Assembly (NCBI GenBank): GCA_030765065.1
Contig: CM060990.1
Location: 462,343,321 to 462,407,320, forward strand
Reading direction: 5' to 3'
DNA: 64,000 nt
Source: Deroplatys truncata
Lineage: Eukaryota > Arthropoda > Insecta > Mantodea > Mantidae
Within the stretch, counting starts at the first letter, position 1. The number at the start of each line of letters is the position of its first letter. Positions 1 through 11,370 of the stretch are shown here, one piece after another. The notes below the pieces were generated by a model that saw only the letters and a program-made list of their open reading frames with translations, was not told where the DNA came from and searched no databases. Both the position numbers and the translations under genes were made by a program.

Positions 1-1
1 G

Positions 2-928
2 AAGCAAGCTCTTAGTCATGGACTACGAGTAACAAAAATCCATCGTGTGCTACAATTCCGACAGTCTCGGTGGTTGAAACCTTATGTGGAATTTAAAAAC
101 AGGCTACGACAACAAGCTGGAAATGATTTCGAGAAGGATCTCTACAAGCTCTTTAACAACGCCATGTTTGGAAAAACTATGGAGAACCTGCGTAACCGTA
201 TGGACATACGACTGGTGACCAATGAAAAAACTCTAGAGAAGCTGATCGCTAAGCCTACGTTTATCGACAGGACGATATATGCTGCTAATTTAGCTGCTGT
301 TCATATGGCCTGTCGTCAGATTGTGTTCAATAAGCCCATATACATTGGAATGAGTGTGTTGGACATCTCCAAGACATTAATGTATCACTATCATTACGAC
401 GTGTTGTTGCCTTATTACGGAGCTGGAAACCTGAAGCTTATGTATATGGACACTGATTCATTCATTCATCGTGTAACAACTGAAGATGTGTACCAGTACA
501 AGCTACGTTTTCTTGAGCATCTCGATACAGCTCATTACCCTGTCAATCATATATGCCACTCTACTCAGAACAAGAAGGTATTGGGAAAATTTAAAGATGA
601 GGCTAATAGCAAAATCATCCTAAGCTTTGTTGGACTACGTCCTAAGATGTATGCCTTAGATATTCAAGGCTCAATTATAAAAAAGATTAAAGGTATAAAA
701 CGTAGCGCTATTAAGCAGTACATTACATTTGACAGCTATACAGACTGTCTTAAAACCTGTGAAATCATCAGAACTCCCATGAATCTAATCCTGTCACAAA
801 AGCATGCTGTTACCACAGTACACGTGAATAAAATTACATTGAATCCCTTTGATGATAAAAGAATTATTGCCGAAGATGGAATAACTACCTATGCGTATGG
901 ACATTACGCCATTACAAACAGTGCTTAA
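2..928 (+). CDS. Polinton-type protein-primed DNA polymerase B, C-terminal part (fossil, cut by window edge)
   Basis: The frame is open from the window edge to the stop at 926-928, so the visible ATG at 47 is internal. It encodes the palm and thumb part of a family B, protein-primed DNA polymerase of the Polinton/Maverick kind. Counting from that ATG, a palm motif NNAMFGKTMEN lies at residues 37-47. The catalytic motif C YMDTDSF, with its two aspartates, lies at 133-139. Polinton-like blocks GKFKDE (180-185) and RPKMYAL (198-204) follow, then a lysine-rich KKIKGIKRSAIK. The enzyme would copy element DNA from a terminal protein primer. The exonuclease half lies outside the window. The stop sits about 100 bases before a long repeat-filled terminus, which fits a polymerase gene at one end of the element. 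No integrase, ATPase or capsid gene is in view. Polymerase identity is firm; assigning it to Polinton rather than a related DNA-virus group is an inference. Confidence 0.88.
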   Translation, partial: KQALSHGLRVTKIHRVLQFRQSRWLKPYVEFKNRLRQQAGNDFEKDLYKLFNNAMFGKTMENLRNRMDIRLVTNEKTLEKLIAKPTFIDRTIYAANLAAVHMACRQIVFNKPIYIGMSVLDISKTLMYHYHYDVLLPYYGAGNLKLMYMDTDSFIHRVTTEDVYQYKLRFLEHLDTAHYPVNHICHSTQNKKVLGKFKDEANSKIILSFVGLRPKMYALDIQGSIIKKIKGIKRSAIKQYITFDSYTDCLKTCEIIRTPMNLILSQKHAVTTVHVNKITLNPFDDKRIIAEDGITTYAYGHYAITNSA

Positions 929-1289
929 AAGAATGTAAGTTAAAGATAAAGATTTTCTCGTGAGTCTACAATCTTAAAAAATTAAGTTTATCCGTGTGCT
1001 GTGTATGCAACTAGCAGACGCCTGATGAAGAAAGAAGAAGATGGAAGGGAAGGTGGTAACCCTGCCATTAGGAGCAATCCTAGTGCTAGTCTCAAGCCTA
1101 GATAAAAGGGGAGAGACAGCTACAACGAACTAAAATAAAGGTATGTTGACGCAAAACTTTTCAATTTGTGAACAAATATGCAGTTTATCCCTCTCCGCAT
1201 AACTGTTTAACATATAATAAGTTTGTAATATTTAGAAAAAAGTATATAAATTGTTGTAACGTTGGATGAGAAATGTTTATAATCTAATT

Positions 1290-2555
1290 ACTCTCTATAT
1301 TACCATGAGTACCTTTGATACTAGTTGAATTAACTGTTAAAATGACTTAAATACCTGTGATACTACCCGAATCATGTGAAATTACCTTAACTAGCTCTGA
1401 TACGAATTCCTGCTCTAAATTAGCACGAGCACCTGTGATACTATCTGGTTTGCCTTAAATACCAATGATACTAGATGAATTACCTGTTAAAATGACACAA
1501 ATACCGTTGATACAACCTGAATCACCTGCATTTACCTTAAATAGCTGTGATACAAACCTCTGATCGAAATTATCAATAATATCTGTGAAGCTATGTCGAT
1601 TACCTCAAATACTTACGATATTACCCGAACTATCTGTGAAATACGAAGCTATGTTATAACCGACCCCTGGAACCTACCCTCCTGTAATGCTAGCTGAATT
1701 ACTCTAAATGCCTGTGATACTTGAATTAACCTAAATACCTACGATACTCTCTGAATTACCTGTGAAATACGACACTAAGCTATACCCAACCCTAGAATCT
1801 ATCCTCTTGTGATACTAGCTGAATTAGCCTAAATAGCTACGATACTAGCTGAGTTACCTGTGAAATCATGCATAGCTATGATGCAGTTAGCCTCCTGTGA
1901 TACTAGCATAATTAGCTTAAATGCTCACAATACTAGCTGAATTGCCTGTGAAAATGACTTAAATACCTGTGATACTACCCGAATCATGTGAAATTACCTT
2001 AACTAGCTCTGATACGAATTCCTGCTCTAAATTAGCACGAGCACCTGTGATACTATCTGGTTTGTCTTAAATACCTATGATACTTGAATTATCCTAAATA
2101 CCATTGATACAACCTGAATCACCTGCATTTACCTTAAATAGCTGTGATACAAATCTCTGATCGAAATTATCACGAGCATCTGTGAAACTATGCTGATTAC
2201 CCAAATACTTACGATATTACCTGAACTATCTGTAAAATACGAAACTACGTTATAACCAACCCCTGGAACCTACCCTCCTGTAATGCTTGCTTAATTACTC
2301 TAAACACCTATGTTACTTGAATTATCCTAAATACCTACGATACTCTCTGAATTACCTGTGAAATATGAAACTATGCTATACCCAACACTGGAATCTAACC
2401 TCCTGTGATACTAGCTGAATTAGCCTAAATACCTACGATACTAGCTGAATTACCTGTGAAATCATGCAGAGCCATGATGCAGTTAGCCTCTGGAATCTAG
2501 CTGAATTAGTTTAAATGCCCACGATACTAGCTGAATTACTTACCTGTTAGTGTGA
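1290..2555 (+). repeat. Tandem satellite inside Polinton terminus, with about 600-bp higher-order period
   Basis: Short AT-rich units recur on the theme GATACTAGCTGAATTACCTG. They are arranged in a higher-order repeat: the block starting at 1340 recurs almost unchanged at about 1943, and the block at 1500-1730 recurs at 2095-2325. This gives two copies offset by roughly 600 bases. No coding frame is apparent. Confidence 0.85.
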
Positions 2556-2559
2556 GTGG

Positions 2560-2757
2560 GTTAGCTTTTCCCGTGAGAGGGTCACCTTTTCCCTACCCTT
2601 TTTCCTTTGTGGGACGCCTTTTTTCCTTTGCTGGTCACCTTTTGCCCGTTGCAGGTCACCTTTTTCCCTTTATGGCTCACCTTTTTCCCTTTGCGGTCAG
2701 CTTTTTCCCTTTTGCTGGTCACCTTTTTCCCGTTGCAGGTCACCTTTTCTCTGAATA
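2560..2757 (+). repeat. Short tandem repeat, about 20-27 bp unit
   Basis: About eight units on the theme GGTCACCTTTTTCCC follow one another. They give an apparent 68-codon frame with a repeating GHLFP peptide, which is a by-product of the repeat and is not called as a gene. Confidence 0.8.
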
Positions 2758-2839
2758 GGTTACGTGATGGGCATGTCTAGAATTAGCGTTCTAACATTGA
2801 CATGAAACAGTTTTCCACGAAGTTCACGTCTAAAGTCGC

Positions 2840-3860
2840 TTTCAAGGTCTAGCACCTCCTCTCCTATTCCCTATCTCTCCTGTATATAAGCCCATATTGT
2901 TACTCCTTCAGTATCTGTCTAGCCTAATACCTCTCCTCCTGATCCTATACCTCTCATACATATAAAGCATACTCTACTCTAAACCTCTGTCTAGCCTAAC
3001 ACCTCTCCTCGTTTTCCTATACCTCTCATATAAACCATACTCTACTCCTCAACCTCTGTCTAGTCTAGCACCTCTCCCCGTATCCCCTACCGCTCTCATA
3101 TAAAGCGCATTCTACTCCTAACATCTGTCTAGCCTAACACCCCTCCTCCAGTTCCTATACTTCTCATACATATAAACGCATACTCTACTCTCAACCACTG
3201 TCTAGTCTAGCATCTCTCCCCGTATCCCCTACCTCTCATAAAGCGTGTTCCCCTCCTGCCCCCCTGTCTAGCTGAGTATCTCTTTGGTTTCCTATCTAAC
3301 ATATATACAACACATTCTACCTTTAACACCTGCCTATCGTAGCATAGGATCTCTCTGTTTTCTCGTCTCTCTTTATAAACGCATACTCAACCTGCTTAGC
3401 CTAATATCTCTCCTCGTTTTCCTATATCTCTCATATAAACCATACTCTACACCTCGACCTCTGTCTAGCCTAACAGCCCTATCCCTGTTCCCTACCTCTC
3501 TCATATAAAAGACAAACTCTGCCCTTCAACTCTGTCTAGCCTAACACCTCTCCTCCTGTTCCCTACATCTCTCACATAAAAGACATACTCTACCCTTTAA
3601 CTCTGTCTAGCCTAACAGCTCTCCTCGTTTTCCTATACCTTTCATATAAACCATACTCTACTCCTCAGCCTCTGTCTAGCCTAACACCTCTCCTCTATCT
3701 CTTCCATATAAACGTATTTCCCTCCTTCTACCCTGTCTAGCATAGTATCGGTCGTCGTATTCCCTATCTCTCCCATATAAACCCATTTTCCTCATTGAAC
3801 CGCCCCATCTATCCTCGTTTTCCCTATCCTTTCCCATATATGCCCAAAAAACTGTGCTCG
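2840..3860 (+). repeat. Tandem satellite, about 65-80 bp unit, at the outer Polinton terminus
   Basis: Roughly a dozen or more units each contain CTGTCTAGCCTAACACCTC, then a C/T-rich stretch and CTCATATAAA. The last unit grades into the element end near 3895. Similar wording (TATTCCCTATCTCTCCCAT) occurs at the outer end of element 2 near 14610-14632, linking the two termini. Confidence 0.85.
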
Positions 3861-3895
3861 AATTCCTCTATATACCCTACTGACCTATTTACTTT

Positions 3896-6078
3896 TTTCA
3901 CTTAGGGTCTGTATTACGATCCCCGTCTAAGGTTCTGGGTAGGTGATAACCTGGAGTTAGGTCCAAATATGTATATTACTACCTCCGGTTAACAGGCAAC
4001 AGGGAGTTATTCTTAAGTATGAACTAACCGCTATATTGGCTAGCGTTTAGAATGCTAACTTTGAGGTACCTATGCAAAAATGGGGTACCTTTGACCACGA
4101 TTGATCATCGTTAGTAATAACAATGATGAAATATTGGGTCTCTGTACATTATACCTCGGAAGAAAATTTTCAGAGGTTCGGACAAAATTGCACTGGTTAC
4201 TTTATTTGTTATTATATTTCTGCTGCATAGTACTTCCAGCATTATTCTTTGGCATAATTTGTTGACCTCTTTATTTAATTTTCTTTCTTTTATTCTTTTA
4301 TTTTTTCTTTCTTTCCTTTTATGACGTGCATGTGAATAATACGTGCTTGAATATAGGCTAATGCAACCAGTTTTAACCCGATATTCCTAAAAGCGCCTAA
4401 CCTATTTTGTAGTAACGTACCAGGAAATATAAATAGCGACACATTAACTTTATGTTACAATGTCCTATTTCCTAAGAAACTTCATACAAGTTAATACTCT
4501 GAAATCCCTTAACACATTTTCACACGAATTTGTTCGAGTATATTAAAGGCGAAATCCTACGTAACATAAATTTTCAATTTTGTTTGTTTGCTTGTTTATG
4601 GGATATTCTTCTAAACGTAGCTATTTATCAATACCTTCATTAATATTAGTATTTCCACACTAATATATGTCAAATATACTAACACTGAAGTCCTATACAT
4701 CTTAATACCCTGAAGTGTTCTAATCTAGCGAGAGCCCTATATTGTTCCTTTCATAGGGACTCCGAGGATGAAGTGCTGAAAAATTGTATATGCGGAATAG
4801 TATACCAGAAAAATAAATTCGAGGAGAATGTGAGGAAATTGGTAATTGATTCACATTGACGAAAAATGCATATGTTGTATAATAATTCCTGGCAGCATCA
4901 CAACCTTGATCTATTTTTCAACTCAACATACCTGTTGATACCTTATCTTAAATGTAATCCTCAGACAATTTAGTGTAGCGGTATAGGCCTAACGCCAGTA
5001 ACTTTATGCCGTACAAAAGTAGCAGGAATAAAAATAATGTGATACTTGAGCATCGCATACACCATTTCACTGCTCCCAACTCACTTCTGAATGTTATATG
5101 TTAATGCAATAGGTGTAATCAAGACAAAATCCTGCCCACTACGCTTCAAAGAAAATTTACTGCCTGTTTGATACAAGCTGTATAATCCTACATTTCTATA
5201 TGTGCAAAATCTATTTTACCATTAATCTAAATAAATAATATTCACATTCACAACCACTCTAAGCTAAATATTTAGAAATGCCCTAGTCTATTTTCGCACA
5301 AGCTACGCTACACGTATAGCTATACTATTTCAGCCATCTCCAAGAGCTGTAATCACGGCAAATTACCATTTTTAAATAGTAGGAATAGGTAAGGTACCTA
5401 ACCTATTCCAAATCCACTTGTGCGAACTAAACGAACGGCATAACTCATATAAGTAGATGAATAGAAAATATGTACCGCTATCTAACGTATACATATCGTA
5501 ATATTATATAACAACCTACTTTATTATGTTCCTAAATGCGCCAAATATATCATCTCTGTACACAAAACATTCTATATTAGTTCGCGAAAGCCCATCACAC
5601 TAATTTAATAAAAATTTTACATTATAGTATTTAATTAAGACAGCAGGAGCAGAAAATTACAACCGAATGTTTATATTGAGAATATAATGCGACAATGTTC
5701 CGCCTAGATGGTGTGAAATCAACCAATATGTTGCAAGCATACCAAATTGTTACAAACTCGAGGTAAATCAACCAACAGTTATCTAGCTTTAGTAATATGG
5801 TGTACTCTGTTTAACCAGCAGTTGACTATAACCAGAGTTTGCCAAAACTCAACTGTTACCCGAAAATCTTAATACAAGCCATTAGTGTACCCGAGGTCTT
5901 CAATTAACTGGTTGCTTATTACAGATTCGTGATTTCTTATCCTAGCACTTACGTACTTACAACTAAATGTAGCATGAATACAAATGAAACTAAACGAAAG
6001 TTTATGTACGTTTCTGCTTTCATAATTTGCATTTAAGCAAAGGCAATTTACCAGACGATAATAACTTGTAGCGCTAGA
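3896..6078. other. Gene-poor AT-rich stretch
   Basis: Only short chance frames are present. No gene or named repeat was recognised. It lies between the end of Polinton fossil 1 and the NUPR1-like sequence. Confidence 0.6.
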
Positions 6079-6222
6079 ATGCACAACAGCAACAGTAGGA
6101 CATATAACAGAGATCGAGCACCAAAAAGGGTGATACATGGGAGAGATTGGGAATACGAAGAGTCGGAGATGGGAGTCGTCTTACGTCCAGTGCAAAAGTT
6201 ATTTTGCAAATGTATTGACAAA

Positions 6223-6429
6223 ATGTCTGAGGGTCATTTTGACGAGTATGAGCACTATAATTTCGAGTACGACAAGTACATCTTCTCGGGACACAGTGGC
6301 AAGCAGCGAACGAAGAAAGAAGCAGAAGAACACACTAACCATTTCGACCCAAGTGAACATTCACGGAAAACAGTGACACAGCTAATGAACTCCGAACATA
6401 ACAAGGGCGATGGATTTTTTCGGGCGTAA
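6223..6429 (+). pseudogene. NUPR1/p8-like protein with its C-terminus replaced by a SINE (probable retrocopy)
   Basis: From the ATG at 6223 (context GACAAAATGTC) the frame gives 68 residues. The first 60 match the insect form of nuclear protein 1 (NUPR1/p8), a small disordered nuclear stress and chromatin-associated factor. The acidic start SEGHFDEYEHYNF is followed by a basic bipartite region: SGHSGKQRTKKEAEEHTNH, FDPSEHSRK and LMNSEHNK. This corresponds to vertebrate GRKGRTKREAAANTN and HERK-VTKLQNSE. The frame is also open upstream to 6079, but similarity starts at 6223. Coding likeness stops at 6404; the last seven residues and the stop come from a SINE body. In the frame after the SINE, about ten codons and a stop (6626-6658) can be read, possibly the former C-terminus. 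Departures from expected residues (E for G in SEHS, Q for K in VTQL), the lack of introns and the SINE suggest a decaying retrocopy. A live gene with a SINE-derived end is the alternative. Confidence 0.82.
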
Positions 6430-6622
6430 AAATCCTTACCATGGCTTCCTTCGGAAGGGAAGTATAGCCGGTGGTCCCGTGTCGTAGATTTACGGCACAT
6501 AAAAGAACCTCAAGCCTGATAAAGAGGCCTCTGAGCAAAATTATCGATCTTTCACGCCCAATATAGAATGAGACGGTAAGGACCATAATGGTTAAAGAGC
6601 GTCCATAAGTAAAACTCAATTC
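6405..6622 (+). mobile_element. SINE family A, copy 1 (5'-truncated)
   Basis: The body starts GGGCGATGG, then GGGCGTAAAAATCC, a tract with GATTTACGGCACATAAAAG, and ends near GAGCGTCCATAAGTAAAACT. It matches four other copies in the window. The tRNA-like head is missing. The insertion lies inside the 3' coding end of the NUPR1-like sequence. Confidence 0.9.
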
Positions 6623-7020
6623 AATTGAAGACTGAAAACGGAAGAAATCATGGGTCGTGATAGTGTGATCTATGGACTCGTTTTTCTACTTGCAACGGAC
6701 GTTAACGGCTACGACTTGGCATTTTGTTTGCAAATTGAAGAACCTTTTTTTTAGGTTTGGCGTATTCATCTGGACAAAGTAACAAGTTGGGAAGTTAGAG
6801 TTGGGACCAACAGGATGGTTGGTGAAAGCAGTATTCTTCGTAAGCCGTCCATGAACGAGTCCGTTTTGTGTATACAAAGACTTATGCCATCGCCCAACTT
6901 GATGACGCATTAATTCCTAAAGATTTCTGTGATGATTCATTGCAGATGAACATAACATTAATTAGCAGTGTCTAGTGCAGACTATTTATTTTTACAATAA
7001 AAGAAGTGTTCTCCGAAGTT
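6623..7020 (+). other. Possible former 3' UTR of the NUPR1-like copy with AATAAA at 6996
   Basis: After the SINE an AATAAA hexamer occurs at 6996-7001 in otherwise non-coding sequence. No A-tail is visible, so a processed copy is not proven. The UTR reading rests only on position. Confidence 0.35.
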
Positions 7021-7216
7021 CTGTTGGTATTATTTTCATTTATCATGAATTTGTATTCTAAACAATTCAAAATTCACAGCACGTATAACTTTTTTAAACA
7101 AAACTATAGAAAGAACTTTTACATCTCAATCGGAATGAAAATTTGGTGTTTTACATTGTTAAGAAGCATTTTATTATGTTGTTAACTCGAAATAAATTAC
7201 AGTTGACAGGAAAAAA

Positions 7217-9573
7217 AGGGGAGGTGTTAAGGAGGGTGGGGGTTGAAGATGTTCGAGAGGTGTTTCTGGAGGGCAGTTAACCGTTAAATAGAGGAGGATA
7301 GCAGTGTGTACGCTCGTTGCTGGGATATGTTGTATGATGTATAACTTAATACCATATCTAACCTAACAAAACCTAACCCGAATGATCCTAAGAAAGCTAA
7401 CCTAACCTCATCTAACCAAAGCTAACCTACTTAACCAACAGTATCCCTTCATCATCATCATCATCATCATCATTATCATCCATTCTTCCATCCTCTAATC
7501 TAACAATTCTAATCTAAGCCATCCCTTATCATCCATTCTATCCGCCCATTGTCTACTCTATCCAAGCCACAGCTTCCAACACGAACCTAACCTAATATAG
7601 CCTAACCTAACGTGAGCTAGCCTAAACTTGGCTTCACAGCATGTTGACCTAAGCTTGGCACACTTCTTCCGTTTTACATTGATTTGTTGGTGTTTTACGG
7701 TGGTTATTTCGTTTTGTTGGCGTATCTGAAATATGTACATCCACATTTGTTTTGCTTTAGGAGTGTTGCGACGTTTTTATAGTGATTTCGAACATTTTTC
7801 AGTGCTTTCGAACGCTTTTACGTGGCATTTCAGGAACTGAAATAGTAATTCTGGAACCATTTTTAGGAGCATTTCAGGCTCTGGAACAGCTTTTTCGGTT
7901 ATTTTGCTACATTTCAGAGTCCTTTGAAGATATTCTACCCACGATTACAGACTTTATGCTCAGTGGAAGAGGTATTTTAGAGCATCTTGAAAATGTCTTG
8001 AATATGTTTTACCCCTTTTATGAATGTTTTAAACATTGGTGCGAGGTATTGTCAGCCATTTTAGAGCATTTCTAAAGCAATTTAGCAGCTGGCGCAATTA
8101 TTTTTGGAGATTGACATAAGCGTTTGGCACATTTTGGAACACCTTAGGAACATTTAGAGGTACTTTGATGGTATTTAGAAGGTATTTTAGACACCGAAGT
8201 GGGTATTGTAGGGCATTTTAATGACTGACGCAGGTAATTTCGGGTATTGCCATAGGATTTTAGCACATTTTGGAACACTGACAGTGGCATTTCAAGCACA
8301 TTGAAGGTGTTATTTTTAGGCAATGGAGCAGCTATTTTCAGGTTATTGGAAAGCGGGTTTTAGGACAATTGTAGACATTTCGATGGTATTTTATATAGTT
8401 TCCAGACATTGCGTAGGTAATTTAGACACTGGAGCGGGAATATTTTCCGGAGGGTAAACCCTTTTAGGATATTTTAAACATTTTGTATGTATTTTGAAGT
8501 AGTTAATGTCCATTTTACACACTTTGAGGACTTTTTTTTACGTAGGTATGAACATTTGGGCTCTGGTATAGGTATTTGGAGCACTAAAATAAGTCCCTGA
8601 ACCCTTTTATGAATATTTTGAGAACTTTGAAACCTTTCTAATGCATTTTAACACAAATTTCACACGTTTTATAGTAGGTTGATCCCATTTTAATACTCAT
8701 TTGCCATGTTTTACAAGAATTGGATGCTATTTTTTTAATTTTTCGCCTTTTACACTATTTACGATATTTTCAATATTTTTTTGGATGCTTTATGAGCATT
8801 TCGTACACTATTACGGAACTTTTATATACTTTTAAAACCCTTTTTCTATATCGCTTATAAACTTATGAATGGCAAGCTGCTAGCATGTGAGCGAGAGGAG
8901 GGATAAGAGCAATAAACTGCGTAGGGTTCACAGTCTTTCTGAAGCATATTCAACTATCCTAACCTCACCTGGACAATTTTCTCATCATCCATTCTATCCT
9001 GCAATCGTATAATCTAACCTCACACCGAACATCCTAACGTAACCTATTCAACCTTACTTGTTCTGGAACATCCTCTCATTATCTATTCCATCCTGTGATC
9101 CTCTAACCTAATCTAAACAAAACGTGACCGCAATACGTGACCAATAACCTTACCTAACCAAACGTGACAGGACCTGACCAGTAACATGACCAAACGTGAG
9201 TACAAACGTGACCAAACGTGACCACATGCGACCGGTAACGTGACCAGACCTGACCAACCCATTACTAAGAGAACCTAAGCTAAGCCATCCTTAATAACTT
9301 AGACAATCAGTATGCGAGCCTAACCTACCCCAGACTATTCTCTTATCATGTGTTCTATCTAGACATCGACTATTCTGATCTGATGCCATCCTAACCTGAA
9401 GCCAAGCATTCCAAGCTGAACTAGAACCCCTTATAATCTATCCCGCAATCACCTACCCTAACTAGCACCAATCATCCCAACCTAGTCAAATCAGAGCTAT
9501 CTGGCACTTACAAAAGCTAACCTCGAGTTTACTTTAGTGAAATTGCAGCGTTTTGTTCACGTTGACCGTAAGC
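7217..9573 (+). repeat. Left inverted arm of Polinton fossil 2
   Basis: It is the inverse of 12240-14607. Clear anchors are the GTTGCTGGGATATGTTGTAT block at 7317 (inverse near 14490), an open 97-codon stretch at 7782-8075 (inverse at 13735-14028), and AAATTGCAGCGTTTTG at about 9541 (inverse near 12305-12325). Inside it are degenerate CTAACCTAAC runs (7350-7640, 8940-9540), degenerate units with GCATTTTAGAGCATT (7750-8880), and an ACGTGACCAAACGTGACC repeat (9120-9255). Confidence 0.85.
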
Positions 9574-9829
9574 GTATGTAGATATTTCATCATCTACAAT
9601 CACTCTTTTGTCGTCAAAAGATGATAGAACGATTTTGCTAGCTAAAGTTATGAAGGAATAAAGAAATAAATTTAGGTTTTTTGCAGGCTAAATTACACTT
9701 ATTATGTAGACTTCCTCGGTATTCGCCGCTGATATGGTCATTGTCGCGCACGTTGCGGCTCTCGTCTATAACATTTCTTAACATATAAGTAGCACTTTGT
9801 AGAAGACTTGAAATCCTTTTGTTGTTCAT

Positions 9830-11300
9830 CCTTAAGTTTCAAGGCTTAGCAAATTTGTATATACTATTGATCTTCTTCGCAAGGGACGTTAGGTATTCCA
9901 TAAACTTCTCAGCAGCATCGCGATCACGATATACATAAGGTTGAGTAGGAAGACCAGTTTCTATACGTTCAACGCCGGATGACGGCTTGGCGTGAACACA
10001 AAAACTCATCGGGGAATGTTTCTGATATGAACTTGTATAGAAAGGTTTAGGACTAACAGAGCATGTATGATATGGCATAAGAATACTCCAAAAATCCATA
10101 GACGACATAGGTTAGTTTCAGCATCCTCTCTAAATTTTTTAATTGTACTATAGTTATCCTCTGTTGGCATAACTATTCTAGCGATATCATGTTAACTGCA
10201 GATAGTAAAACGTTCTTGTAGCTTTTCCAGCCCGCTTCGTCAAAATAGATCATCAAAATGCGTGAAGCAACGTTTACATGTATATATCTCTCCAATATGC
10301 TTAATTCTCTGAAGTCGAACAGGGTTCTAGAAATTCTTTATATAAACGTAGTGCTATAGCCAAGTAGCATCACTCAACAGAAGCAGGCCATGATGGTTAG
10401 AGAGTTCTTCATCAACGACCTTTATAGCAAACACTTCTTGTTTCTCATTTAGTCGAAAACGTTTATAGACATGTTATTCTTTTTCTCAAACTACGGGATT
10501 TGAGCCAATGCCGTAGGAAACGAAACAATGAGAAATAACACTTATCCTCAAGTTGCTTGTATTTGCTCATATGTTGTGGATACTTTTGTATGAAGTTTGC
10601 GAGGATAGCCTTCATGAAGCATTTTTCACTGCGATAGTTTTGTGGGTTTATACAATCTCCTTTGCCTAACACAGGCTGGTAAAGGAATATAGCTGCTTCC
10701 TCGAAAGGGATTGTGCTTGTTGATATGGAGTCGAACCCCCTCCATGGCAACCAAAGCCCAGTGACTGTCCTTAAGCTGAGACTCTTCCATTTTTCAGTAC
10801 TTAATTCACATCTAAAATGGCATCTAGATCGTTTCTAGAAACACGGGCTGATTATGTGTTTTAAATATTTTCTCAATATTTCTCCAACAGCGTTCACAAA
10901 TCAACATTCAGCCAGTAGATTAATTTTGACATAGTTATGAACTCTAAGCTCTTTCTGAACTCCTCCAATTATGCGCTGCTTTGCTTCCTATAGATAAACA
11001 TTTATGTCCTTGGATGAATCACAGGGAATGAAGTAAAATTTCAGACGCCTTTCAAAAGTTGTTTCGTACTCTCTCATATCGTAACCCTCATCCATTTTCG
11101 ATAACAGTTGATGCTTCGTAGGCTTCGTCTTGATTTTCTTCAAGAAGATGTGAATCTACACATCTCTTCATGGCGTTCTCCCTTATAACTGTTGTTGAAG
11201 AATCTTTCACAATGATTACATTTGAACAGCTGATTGCAGCCCACTTTATGTCGCCTCTAGTGATAGGTATATAGAAACTCTTTCCACATTTGTCATACTT
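9830..11300 (-). pseudogene. Polinton-type DNA polymerase B remnant, N-terminal and exonuclease part (fossil)
   Basis: Read on the minus strand from high to low coordinates there are three pieces in the expected order. First comes a zinc-finger-like segment, FKCNHCERFFNNSYKGERH, near 11170-11260. Then 10463-10750 holds the block KCFMKAILANF, followed by a spaced SKYKQLED, typical of the region before the exonuclease in Polinton-like polymerases. Last, 9839-10108 holds the conserved pieces SYQKHSPMSFCVHAKP and DAAEKFMEYL of the exonuclease region. The gene is broken in several places and its polymerase half is missing. It points toward the left arm, as the polymerase of element 1 points toward its own terminus. 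Confidence 0.78.
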
Positions 11301-11370
11301 GTTGGTACTGTTTGTATTTGGAAATACTTCCTGGAATGTGGCGCTCTCCCTCTCTACTATCTACTGCCGT

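Larger units (their letters stand above)
1..3895 (+). mobile_element. Polinton/Maverick-like element 1, right end (fossil)
   Basis: The polymerase end and the whole right terminal region of one element are visible; the left part lies outside the window. The inner part of the terminus (1060-1165) matches 12180-12260 in element 2, including a shared stretch with ACGAACTAAAATAAAG followed by TATGTTGACG. Another shared block, CAGTTTATCCCTC, occurs at 1182 and 12928. The outer edge is placed near 3895 because the last bases (TGTGCTCGA, then a TATATA-rich stretch ending CCTACT) match the outer end of element 2 near 14660. Polinton termini usually read AG...CT, which agrees. The other arm is needed to confirm the boundary. 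The visible polymerase part looks uninterrupted, so this copy seems younger than element 2. Confidence 0.72.

Noticed and set aside
2552-2758. 68-codon frame with repeating GHLFP peptide
   Set aside because: It lies wholly within a short tandem repeat of a Polinton terminus and depends on the repeat period.
5869-6138. 89-codon minus-strand frame upstream of the NUPR1-like sequence
   Set aside because: It has no domain, opposes the recognisable coding strand and has ordinary chance length.
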